Shown here in pieces: positions 8,601 through 13,951 of a stretch of DNA of 13,951 nucleotides. The stretch covers positions 1 through 13,951 of the forward strand of contig JAHDCB010000026.1 of NCBI GenBank assembly GCA_020630035.1, given 5' to 3'. The stretch's first letter is position 1. The number at the start of each line of letters is the position of its first letter. Both the position numbers and the translations under genes were made by a program. Origin of the DNA: Gammaproteobacteria bacterium (GTDB taxonomy: Bacteria > Pseudomonadota > Gammaproteobacteria > Chromatiales > Chromatiaceae). Below the pieces are notes generated by a model. The model saw only the letters and a list, made by a program, of their open reading frames with translations. It did not search any database and was not told the DNA's origin.

Positions 8601-9542
8601 AAAGCCTCCGAACGAATGGGGATCGCCGGTGACATGATAGAACAGGGCCTCGCGCCGCAGGCAGCGCTGCGTGAACGCCAGATTACCGAAGCACTTCGCA
8701 ATCTCCAGCAAGACCTCAACGAAGCCCGGGACACGGCTTTGGCTGAAGCACAAACGACACAGGAAGAACGATTAACTGCGGCCGATGCTGCCAGATCATT
8801 GCAGCAGATGCGACAGGCATTGAACCAGGCGCTTGACGGCTCAGCCGGTGCGGGTGATACGCAGACAGACCTGCAGCAACTGACTCAAAACGGCAATGGT
8901 CAGGGCGAACAGCCCGGGCAGGACAATCAGGGACAAAATGGCCAGGGTCAACAAGCCCGAAACGGACAACAGGGGCAGCAAGGTCAGCAGGGACGGGACG
9001 GGCAGCAGGGACAGCAGGGACAGCAGGGACAGCAGGGACAGCAGGGACAAAGTGGCCAGCAGGGTCAGGGCGGCGGACAACAGGGCGGGATGCAGGGCGG
9101 CGAAAATCAAACTGCCAGCGGCGGGCAGCAGGGCGCCGGTAATAATGGTCAGCCGAACTCGTGGGGACAGACTCGCGGTACGCGCAGCGAGGCTACTATC
9201 GTCAATGGCGGGCAGCAACAGCTGGTTACAGAAGCCACCACCCAGCTGGAACAGCTGGCCAACGCCGACGTGGAAGGGCTCTCTGAAAACACCCTCAACG
9301 AAATGCAGGCGCTGGCAGAGCAGATGCGCCAGACCGCCGACAGCCCGGAAAACGATCGTCGTATCGACGCGGAGGTTCGATTGTTACTTCGCCAGATCGA
9401 ACAACTGGAATTACAGGTTTATCGCGAGAGCCAGGGGATCAGTGGAATCCGCAGTGCCAGGGACAGCAAACCGGCCTCCGGTTTCGGTAAGCGTACAGCC
9501 GACTATTTCAAACGCCTGAGTGAACAAGCCACCGGATCCTGA
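5664..9542 (+). CDS. DUF4175-type giant membrane protein with Q-rich coiled coils
   Basis: About 1292 residues from ATG 5664, one base after the preceding stop. The N-terminus is strongly basic (MTTRRRSR). Membrane helices lie at ~31-52, ~62-84 and ~150-171, matching the N-terminal membrane part of DUF4175-type proteins encoded beside MoxR/DUF58/BatA genes. Residues ~175-500 look like extracytoplasmic beta-rich domains, with the characteristic NYPAWTKREPRTVNNGG stretch. A glycine run (~511-517) leads to SQRQREILVATWNL, another family hallmark. The rest is helical and Q/E/R-rich, broken by a Q/S-rich block (~767-824) and a Q/G-rich block (~1077-1169), before a helical C-terminus. It probably spans the periplasm and may act as a stalk or scaffold; the biochemical activity is unknown. 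The low-complexity blocks make length variation between strains likely. Confidence 0.8.
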   Translation: MTTRRRSRINYQQRFDKYLRQYRRRYRFRNFAVTLAAVLFAAVVVSLLTAVLGDTLAYSSWLYYPARIILAIAAIAIVIYLFIKPDRKIKEADGAGEIEAAVPAFDGRAETYLDMKRRNADSPFVGLLARDASRKAANAPVGKLLPTSEIVGPIIAGGALVVLLGWLFTAMPMQWRSGLHHLWLGWFKQDILPERSITLEPGDTKIRLGDSLAVIAWPQGFESDFAELHIRKRIDGSASGDWDTIEMNRKPDGSFAFTMYGISDPLDYYVSSAFTKSEQASVEVVVPAKIESLTLTYNYPAWTKREPRTVNNGGNIAAVSGTVVDLLIETDKPLNDGELLVDKVAGKLQAEGELSYRASITIEPDNASYQLADVYDDDRIMLSPEYAIEITEDASPTISFSLPAGDHNATAIEEVTVIAKAADDYAVNDVLLHYSLNGGEWQSVELNADENYSHVFMLEEFTTEFNEPLLPGDLLTYYAEARDREQSTSTDIQFIDIRPFERRYTQSQQSGGGGGGGQQEPPPGEISQRQREILVATWNLIKTQEELPQTTTGAGAFPARGLPRRNTPQQTMLNENAALLADLQTKLADQAQKLAERAEARQLLDNDPKIAQFVEYMQKAAEAMRPSADELGTQSLQEAVRHQQRALQFLRRGELLFNDITINQNQSNGEGNSAGRDMAEIYELEMDLAKNQYETPDQIQQRRSGNQPEDDALQKLKDLARRQQQLAEAAKNKELSMAEKWEQEKLRRELEQLQRELEQLQRNASQQSSEQNQSAQNQSSQSQSSQSQSSQGQSSQGQSSDGQSQADAQSQQSDSNEQSAENSQQSSQQQAMQNLEQAIRDLQNADANQSGEQSQQAMESASRRLQESLQQMQQARQQRLQDQLADAADSVRDLTQQQRDTEQQLRDALERSIEARNRNEFTSGLTQEQQQRLAEQKRQMQRELEAVKQQLADAATRFAEDAPQTSDRLQQALEQLDDTKASERMGIAGDMIEQGLAPQAALRERQITEALRNLQQDLNEARDTALAEAQTTQEERLTAADAARSLQQMRQALNQALDGSAGAGDTQTDLQQLTQNGNGQGEQPGQDNQGQNGQGQQARNGQQGQQGQQGRDGQQGQQGQQGQQGQQGQSGQQGQGGGQQGGMQGGENQTASGGQQGAGNNGQPNSWGQTRGTRSEATIVNGGQQQLVTEATTQLEQLANADVEGLSENTLNEMQALAEQMRQTADSPENDRRIDAEVRLLLRQIEQLELQVYRESQGISGIRSARDSKPASGFGKRTADYFKRLSEQATGS
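7995..8069 (+). repeat. 15-nt tandem repeat encoding Q/S pentapeptides
   Basis: Five consecutive 15-nt units within the DUF4175-type gene encode QSSQS, QSSQS, QSSQG, QSSQG and QSSDG. The units differ mainly at third codon positions (CAG/CAA, TCG/TCT/TCA), so the peptide is better conserved than the DNA. They sit in a longer Q/S/N-rich stretch from about 7960 to 8150. Confidence 0.85.
8967..9065 (+). repeat. 9-nt tandem repeat array encoding QQG triplets
   Basis: Eleven 9-nt units, mostly encoding Gln-Gln-Gly. Units at 9003-9047 are five perfect copies of CAGCAGGGA. Flanking units are degenerate: 8994-9002 reads RDG and 9048-9056 reads QSG. Perfect copies in a row suggest recent slipped-strand expansion; the unit is a multiple of three, so copy changes keep the frame. 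The wider Q/G-rich region extends from about 8890 to 9170. Confidence 0.9.
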
Positions 9543-10088
9543 ATGAAGGCAAAAGCCGATTCGCACGGCCCTACCCTCACCGCATTTGCACCGGTAGCCT
9601 TCAGCAACTCGACGCTGCTTATTCTCGGCTCGATGCCCGGTGCGGTATCTTTGCAGGCACAGGAGTATTACGCACACCCCAGAAACGCTTTCTGGTACAT
9701 CATGCAGGCGCTGTTTGGCACACGCCCTGCACCGGAGAGTTACGACGAAAAACTAGCGCTTTTGCAGCAGGCAGGTGTGGCGTTGTGGGACGTGCTTGCA
9801 CAATGCAAAAGGCCGGGCAGTCTGGATGCTGACATCGACCGGCAAACTGCCGTTTGTAACAATTTTGCGGATTTCTTGATACGTCATCCACGAATAAATA
9901 AGATCGCATTTAACGGTCGGGCTGCCGAGCAACTTTTTCGCAAAAATGCATTGCCGGATCTGGGTATTGCAGAAACGATTTCACTGGTGTCACTGCCATC
10001 AACAAGCCCGGCAATGGCAACACTGAACAAAATGCAAAAAGCAGATATCTGGCGCGAGCGGTTATTGCAGGATCATGAGCAACAATGA
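9543..10088 (+). CDS. Hypoxanthine/deoxyinosine DNA glycosylase, UDG superfamily family 6 type
   Basis: This 181-residue protein matches the small DNA-deoxyinosine glycosylase group of the uracil-DNA glycosylase superfamily. Motif 1 is GSMPG at 29-33, followed by HPRNAFW at 45-51, where Asn48 is the probable catalytic residue. FNGRAAEQLF at 123-132 is the central strand-helix, and LPSTSPA at 151-157 is the second active-site motif. The enzyme would excise hypoxanthine formed by adenine deamination, starting base excision repair in the cytoplasm. The ATG directly abuts the upstream stop with no gap, and only a weak GGA lies 6 nt before it, suggesting coupling to the DUF4175-type gene. A few extra residues at both ends make it slightly longer than typical. 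Substrate preference is family-based inference. Confidence 0.88.
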   Translation: MKAKADSHGPTLTAFAPVAFSNSTLLILGSMPGAVSLQAQEYYAHPRNAFWYIMQALFGTRPAPESYDEKLALLQQAGVALWDVLAQCKRPGSLDADIDRQTAVCNNFADFLIRHPRINKIAFNGRAAEQLFRKNALPDLGIAETISLVSLPSTSPAMATLNKMQKADIWRERLLQDHEQQ

Positions 10089-10130
10089 ATCGTACAATAA
10101 CCGCCGACGTTCACGCACTGAACAACTACA

Positions 10131-11741
10131 GTGAACGACTTTAAGCCAATGACATCATTGCTGCATGCGTTCGCATTAGTCCCTGTCTATCTACTTGCAG
10201 GGTATAGCAACACCGCCTCGGCACAGACCACTCTTGCATCTGTTAATGATGCCGGCAGCAGTTCACTGGCTAATTCGACCAGTACCTATCCACTGGCATT
10301 GTCGGCAAGTGTGATCGCAGCGCTTATCTTGTTTTTTATTGCGATCAAACTAAAAAGATCCAATCGGTCACTGCAACACCAATTGCAGAAAGCCGAGGGG
10401 AAACTAAGCGAAAAACAACTCCAGTTGAACAACCTGGTATCTGTTGATCAGCTCACCGGCACCGCTAATCGCAAAGCGATCACTACTTTTCTATCTGATT
10501 TCCAGAAGCAGCCACATGCCGATGGTGAGTTTATCGCGCTGGCTATCCTCGACATTGACTACTTTCAACGTATCAATGACGCCTTCGGCTACTTTGCCGG
10601 TGATGCCGTTTTAAAAGAAGTAGCGCAGCGTATCGACAGCGAATTGCGCGACGAAGACTTGGTGGGCCGGTTGAATGCCAATCACTTTGCCATTGTCTTG
10701 TGTAATCTGATTGCCCCGAAAACTGCCGAGGGCATTATTCACCGCATCCAGAACATCATTGCTGAACCTATCCTATTTAACGACGCTGACATTAATGTCA
10801 CCTGCTCTGTCGGTGCAGCAGTACAGGAGGTTGCCACACTTGACCTCGCCGAGCTTTTTAAACTCAGTGAACAGGCTCTGTTGCAGGCAAAGCATAATCA
10901 GCGTGGTTCTATTTTTCTGTTTTCAGAGCACGCGCAGGTTGCTCTTTCGCGTCAGCGTCAGATTATCAATCAGCTGCGCGAGCGCAACTTCGATGAACTG
11001 TTCCAACTGGCTTATCAGCCCATAGTTGCGATCAGTGATCGCAGCATTGTCGGATGCGAGTGTCTGCTGCGCTGGGTCGCGGATTCGCCCATGGATCTCG
11101 ACACCAGTGAGCTGATGCCGATTCTCGAAATGTACGGAGACATACACGCGGTTGGTGAATGGGTACTTGAAACCAGCTTCCGGCAACTGGCCAGTTGGCA
11201 CAATGAACTGGACTGTTCCGGATTGTTTGTTTCAATTAACGTGTCTGCGATTCAACTGGAAGCCAGTGAGTTTGCCGAAAAAATTGTTGCACTGGCAGAA
11301 ACCCATGATATCTCTCCCAGAGATATCAGCCTTGAGCTCACCGAAACGGTTGCGATCAAACACCTGGAAGCCGGGCGCAAGCAACTGGCTTTGCTGCGCA
11401 ACCTGGGCTTTGGTGTCTCGCTCGATGATTTCGGTACCGGATATTCTTCATTGCAGTATTTGAAAAGCATGCCGGCCTCGACCATCAAAATTGATCAGGC
11501 ATTCGTGCGCGAGATGAACAACGACAGCCGTGATGCGGCTATCGTCGACAGTGCGATTAACATCGCACAGGCGCTCGGTCTCAATGTCGTGGCCGAAGGA
11601 ATCGACAACGCAGAGCAGCACAAACTGCTGAAATCGGCCGGCTGTAACTACGGCCAGGGCTACTACTACGCCCGCCCCCTGGACGCTTTTCAATTTGCCG
11701 GGGCAATCTCTCGAGAGCACAAGCTCAGACTCTCAGGCTAA
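10131..11741 (+). CDS. Exported or membrane-anchored GGDEF-EAL protein, probable c-di-GMP phosphodiesterase
   Basis: This 536-residue protein has a signal-peptide-like N-terminus ending ASA-Q near residue 31, a low-complexity linker, a membrane helix at ~54-73 (SASVIAALILFFIAI), and a short coiled segment at ~78-103. The GGDEF domain follows (~104-265); its signature is replaced by NANHF at 182-186, so cyclase activity is unlikely, though a regulatory role is possible. The EAL domain (~285-530) keeps what catalysis needs: Glu310 in ECLLRW (Ala of EAL replaced by Cys), Asn370, the LELTE glutamates, DDFGTGYSS at 432-440, Lys453, Glu489 and Gln509. The net role is probably c-di-GMP hydrolysis at the inner membrane. 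The start is uncertain: GTG 10131 is used, but ATG 10149, giving a cleaner signal peptide, is equally possible; neither has a good Shine-Dalgarno. It lies 42 nt after the glycosylase gene. Confidence 0.88.
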   Translation: MNDFKPMTSLLHAFALVPVYLLAGYSNTASAQTTLASVNDAGSSSLANSTSTYPLALSASVIAALILFFIAIKLKRSNRSLQHQLQKAEGKLSEKQLQLNNLVSVDQLTGTANRKAITTFLSDFQKQPHADGEFIALAILDIDYFQRINDAFGYFAGDAVLKEVAQRIDSELRDEDLVGRLNANHFAIVLCNLIAPKTAEGIIHRIQNIIAEPILFNDADINVTCSVGAAVQEVATLDLAELFKLSEQALLQAKHNQRGSIFLFSEHAQVALSRQRQIINQLRERNFDELFQLAYQPIVAISDRSIVGCECLLRWVADSPMDLDTSELMPILEMYGDIHAVGEWVLETSFRQLASWHNELDCSGLFVSINVSAIQLEASEFAEKIVALAETHDISPRDISLELTETVAIKHLEAGRKQLALLRNLGFGVSLDDFGTGYSSLQYLKSMPASTIKIDQAFVREMNNDSRDAAIVDSAINIAQALGLNVVAEGIDNAEQHKLLKSAGCNYGQGYYYARPLDAFQFAGAISREHKLRLSG

Positions 11742-11765
11742 GCCTCGAGCGGTTTCTACCTGCCC

Positions 11766-11807
11766 GCCGGAAGTCCTTCCGGCTCAGATTCAGGTGACAG
11801 CGTCACC
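11766..11807 (+). terminator. Tandem hairpins after the GGDEF-EAL gene
   Basis: Two perfect inverted repeats follow each other: GCCGGAAG/CTTCCGGC at 11766-11783 (7-bp stem if a 4-nt loop is allowed) and GGTGAC/GTCACC at 11793-11807 with a 3-nt loop. Neither is followed by a T-tract, so intrinsic termination is not assured. They may act as a Rho-assisted 3' end, an RNA-stability element or a REP-like element. The position 25 nt after the stop codon favours a 3' end role. Confidence 0.45.
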
Positions 11808-11924
11808 CGCCCTGCTCTACACCGTGAAACTACTGATTTAACGGCGTATTTCGACCAGTTGCATCCTTATTTTACAGTTCACCAAAACGCCTGATGCCGT
11901 GTTATCTGTTACCATTTGGTCGTC

Positions 11925-11954
11925 TTGTGGAAGGCGCGGTAACGGCTGTATTAC
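11925..11954 (+). promoter_or_regulatory. Weak sigma70-like promoter candidate
   Basis: TTGTGG and TATTAC are separated by 18 nt, about 115 nt before the DUF937 gene start. Both boxes deviate from consensus (3 of 6 and 4 of 6 matches), so this is only the best visible candidate. Confidence 0.25.
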
Positions 11955-12058
11955 ACACCCTGAAATATCCGTCGCCCCCGAATTCCACTAAACACTCGAA
12001 CAACGTACGGAGTTTGCGCTCGTGCGATTGCAACCTCTCTCAAGAATGCATTTAACAC

Positions 12059-12063
12059 AGGAG
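12059..12063 (+). promoter_or_regulatory. Ribosome binding site for the DUF937 gene
   Basis: A strong AGGAG lies 6 nt before the ATG at 12070, the best Shine-Dalgarno match in the window. It fixes the start of the long repeat-containing open frame. Confidence 0.85.
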
Positions 12064-12069
12064 TAAGGC

Positions 12070-13951
12070 ATGTCATTCAACATTATGGATGCCGTCAAGG
12101 GCCAGATTAGTGATCAGCTCGTAGGGCAAATCGGTGGCCTGCTCGGCGAAAGCCCGGATAAAACCCGTTCCGCCATCGACGGCGCAGTGCCTGCGCTACT
12201 GGCGGGCATTGGCGAGGCCGCGCAGGAACCCGCCGGCGCAGATACATTGTTCAGCCTGGTCGACAAACAAGACGACGGCATGCTCGACAACATTGCCTCA
12301 ATGATTGGCAACAATCAGTCTTCATCTCTGATCGAATCAGGCACCAAGGGCCTCGGGTCATTAATGGGTAACAAAGGGGTTACCGGCATGATCGCAGGTC
12401 TGGCAGGTTTTACCGGACTTGGTAAAGGCTCTGCAGGCTCACTGCTTGGCATGCTCGCACCACTGGTGATGGGCATCCTGAAAAAGCAGTCCAAAACAGA
12501 CGGACTTAACGCTACCGGTCTGGCCAGTATGTTGAAGGGTCAGGCCAGCAACATATCCTCTGCGCTTCCGCAGGGTCTTATCACGCACCTTGAAGCAGCC
12601 GGCATGGGCGACAGCAGCTCCGGCGGTGGTGGTTTCAGTGGCGGTAAGGTTGCCGCCGGTGCAGCCGGTGTTGCAGCAGCGGCCGCCGCTGCAGGCTCAC
12701 GTGCAGTGGGCTCAGTAGGCAGCGCAGCCGGAAGTGCCGCAGATTCAGCACGCGATGCGGCAAGCGGTGCCGCAGGCGCGGTCAGTGGTGCAGCCGGTGC
12801 CGTCGGACGCGGGGTCGGCAATGCAGCTGATAGTGCTGTCGATACTGCACGCAGTGCGGTTGGTGGCGCAGCCGGTGCGGTCAGTAGCGCCGGCAGTGCA
12901 GCAGCCAATGCAGCAGGTGCTGCCGGACGCACTGTGGGCAATGCAGCTGAAGGCGCTGTAGATGCCGCAAAGGGGGCTGTCAGTGGTGCAGCCGGCGCGG
13001 CAGGCAGTGCTGCCAATGCCGCCGGTAATGCTGCCGGGGCCGTTGGACGTGGTGTCGGCAATGCAGCCGAAGGCGCTGTAGATGCTGCAAAGGGAGCTGT
13101 CAGTGGTGTAGCCGGTGCGGCAGGCAGTGCTGCCAATGCCGCCGGTAATGCCGCCGGGGCCGTTGGACGTGGTGTCGGCAATGCAGCCGAAGGCGCTGCA
13201 GACGCGGCAAAGGGTGCTGTCAGTGGTGCTGCCGGGGCAGTTGGTAGTGCTGCAGCAGACGCCACCGATGCGGCACGCAATGCTGCAGGGAGCGTTGGTC
13301 GCGCAGCTCAACGAGGAGTAGACGCTGCTGGCAACACGGTTGGCGGAGCGGTCACCAGTGGACGTGATGCTGCCGGTAACGTTGCTCAATCTGCTTCCGC
13401 TACCGCCAGTCGCGCGGGTGACGCTGCCAAAGATGCAATCAGCGGTGCCGGTCGATCTGCAGATAGCGCAGGTTCCGGCCCGGTAGAAGAAAAACGACGC
13501 GGTGGATTCTGGAAGTGGTTAATTCCATTGCTTATTGCGATCGCCGCATGGTTTGGATTTAAAAACATCCATGAAGCAGATGTAGCCAAACAGGAAGCTG
13601 AGCAGGCAGCACAAGCAACAAAGGATGCTGCAGCTGACACAGCGGCCGCAACCACTGAAGCAGCTTCAGATGCCGCAGCTGCGACCACCGAAGCTGCTGC
13701 GGATGCTGCAGATGCCACTACAGACGCAGCATCCGATGCAGTGGAAGCTACCACTGACGCTGCTGGCGATGCTGTTGATGCAGCCAAAGACACTGCATCT
13801 GATGCGATGGCAGCTACCACCGACGCTGCAGGCGATGCTGTTGATGCAGCCAAAGACACTGCATCTGATGCGATGGCAGCTACCACCGACGCTGCAGGCG
13901 ATGCTGTTGATGCAGCCAAAGACACTGCATCTGATGCGATGGCAGCTACCA
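12070..13951 (+). CDS. DUF937 (YidB-like) protein with Ala-rich repeats and one membrane segment, 3' partial
   Basis: The frame is open from ATG 12070 to the right edge (at least 627 codons), so the C-terminus is missing. Residues ~1-180 resemble DUF937/YidB: MSFNIMDAVKGQISDQLVGQ, a stretch around AIDGAVPALLAGI, and SLLGMLAPLVMGILKKQ. After a Gly/Ser linker comes an Ala/Gly-rich region containing four 40-residue repeats (238-397), whose heptad-free pattern suggests long amphipathic or loosely helical segments. Basic residues (EEKRR, ~473-477) precede a short hydrophobic stretch WLIPLLIAIAAWFGF (~483-497), predicting a cytoplasmic N-terminus and periplasmic C-terminus. The tail is Ala/Asp/Thr-rich, with 22-residue repeats from 560 built of two 11-residue halves, reminiscent of LEA-type helices. 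Some DUF937 proteins end in an OmpA-like peptidoglycan-binding domain; whether this one does cannot be seen. The function is unknown. Confidence 0.85.
   Translation, partial: MSFNIMDAVKGQISDQLVGQIGGLLGESPDKTRSAIDGAVPALLAGIGEAAQEPAGADTLFSLVDKQDDGMLDNIASMIGNNQSSSLIESGTKGLGSLMGNKGVTGMIAGLAGFTGLGKGSAGSLLGMLAPLVMGILKKQSKTDGLNATGLASMLKGQASNISSALPQGLITHLEAAGMGDSSSGGGGFSGGKVAAGAAGVAAAAAAAGSRAVGSVGSAAGSAADSARDAASGAAGAVSGAAGAVGRGVGNAADSAVDTARSAVGGAAGAVSSAGSAAANAAGAAGRTVGNAAEGAVDAAKGAVSGAAGAAGSAANAAGNAAGAVGRGVGNAAEGAVDAAKGAVSGVAGAAGSAANAAGNAAGAVGRGVGNAAEGAADAAKGAVSGAAGAVGSAAADATDAARNAAGSVGRAAQRGVDAAGNTVGGAVTSGRDAAGNVAQSASATASRAGDAAKDAISGAGRSADSAGSGPVEEKRRGGFWKWLIPLLIAIAAWFGFKNIHEADVAKQEAEQAAQATKDAAADTAAATTEAASDAAAATTEAAADAADATTDAASDAVEATTDAAGDAVDAAKDTASDAMAATTDAAGDAVDAAKDTASDAMAATTDAAGDAVDAAKDTASDAMAAT
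12781..13260 (+). repeat. Four tandem 120-nt repeats within the DUF937 gene
   Basis: Units begin at 12781, 12901, 13021 and 13141 and encode 40-residue Ala/Gly repeats around GNAAEGAVDAAKGAVSG. The stretches 12961-13080 and 13081-13200 differ at only 6 of 120 positions, with 4 synonymous changes and 2 Ala/Val swaps; the outer units are more diverged. A degenerate continuation follows 13260. The pattern indicates unit duplication, with the middle copies most recent. Confidence 0.9.
13747..13951 (+). repeat. 66-nt tandem repeats running off the right edge
   Basis: Three complete units (13747-13812, 13813-13878, 13879-13944) and the first 7 nt of a fourth encode a 22-residue repeat starting ATTDAAGDAVDAAKD. 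Units 2 and 3 are identical over all 66 nt; unit 1 differs at two synonymous positions. The array continues beyond the window, so its copy number is unknown. Related but diverged Ala/Asp/Thr codons extend upstream to about 13620. Confidence 0.95.

Larger units (their letters stand above)
11742..12069 (+). other. Intergenic region between the GGDEF-EAL and DUF937 genes
   Basis: The 328 bases hold no convincing gene. The left end has two adjacent hairpins (listed separately). The middle has an inverted pair GTTACC (11908-11913) and GGTAAC (11938-11943), 24 nt apart, of unknown meaning. A weak promoter-like pair is TTGTGG (11925-11930) and TATTAC (11949-11954) with an 18-nt spacer. The right end carries the ribosome binding site of the next gene. 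Confidence 0.6.

Noticed and set aside
7960..9170. CRISPR-like array from regularly repeated short units
   Set aside because: The units are in-frame, contiguous and have no unique spacers; they encode Q/S and Q/G low-complexity peptide.
8896..9519. 207-codon frame overlapping the end of the DUF4175-type gene
   Set aside because: It is a +1 shadow of the Q/G-rich repeat tract, giving a repeated Arg-Asp-Ser pattern, with no domain and no start signal.
11894..12055. 53-codon ORF in the intergenic region before the DUF937 gene
   Set aside because: It lacks a ribosome binding site, resembles no known family, and ends just upstream of the DUF937 ribosome site; it is most likely chance.
12540..13280. 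Antisense open frame of 246 codons rich in Ala/Pro/Thr
   Set aside because: It is the mirror of the Ala/Gly repeat region of the DUF937 gene; GC-rich repeated codons suppress stops on the other strand. No ribosome site or recognisable domain supports it.
13386..13925. Antisense open frame of 179 codons rich in Ala/Ser
   Set aside because: Its repeats are the complement of the 66-nt units and Ala-rich tail of the sense gene. The sense frame has a strong start, a DUF937 domain and a membrane segment.

Overview
The window holds seven protein-coding genes, all on the + strand. The first is cut by the left edge and the last by the right edge. No tRNA, rRNA, CRISPR array, insertion sequence or phage gene was seen. 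The protein families and domain styles look like a Gram-negative proteobacterium, most likely a marine or environmental gammaproteobacterium. That is an impression from family resemblance, not a computed placement.

Positions 1-9542 form one tightly packed operon of the MoxR/vWA envelope type. In order it encodes: a TPR plus HEXXH metallopeptidase (peptidase MA-like, 5' end missing); a MoxR-family AAA+ ATPase; a soluble DUF58 protein with an intact vWA MIDAS motif; a BatA-type membrane protein with a vWA-like and an amidotransferase-like region; and a ~1292-residue DUF4175-type membrane protein with long Q/S- and Q/G-rich coiled segments. Junctions are a 4-nt overlap, a 5-nt gap, a 184-nt gap and a 1-nt gap. 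By analogy with other MoxR-vWA systems, the ATPase would remodel or load vWA partners that contact membrane proteins with large periplasmic parts. The actual substrate is unknown. The 184-nt gap between the DUF58 and BatA-type genes is spanned by a 59-codon ORF whose stop overlaps the next start as ATGA.

Positions 9543-11741 carry two further genes in the same direction. One encodes a family-6 type uracil-DNA glycosylase superfamily enzyme (hypoxanthine/deoxyinosine glycosylase); its ATG begins on the base right after the DUF4175 stop. The other encodes an exported or membrane-anchored GGDEF-EAL protein whose cyclase signature is destroyed while the EAL catalytic residues look intact, so it is probably a c-di-GMP phosphodiesterase.

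Positions 11742-12069 are non-coding, with two adjacent perfect hairpins just after the GGDEF-EAL gene. From 12070 to the right edge runs an unusual open frame of at least 627 codons. It has an N-terminal DUF937 (YidB-like) domain, about 160 residues made of four 40-residue Ala/Gly repeats, one short membrane segment, and then an Ala/Asp/Thr-rich tail of 22-residue repeats still running at the window end. The DNA repeats behind it (4 x 120 nt and at least 3 x 66 nt) are near-identical in places. This is the least conventional object in the window.
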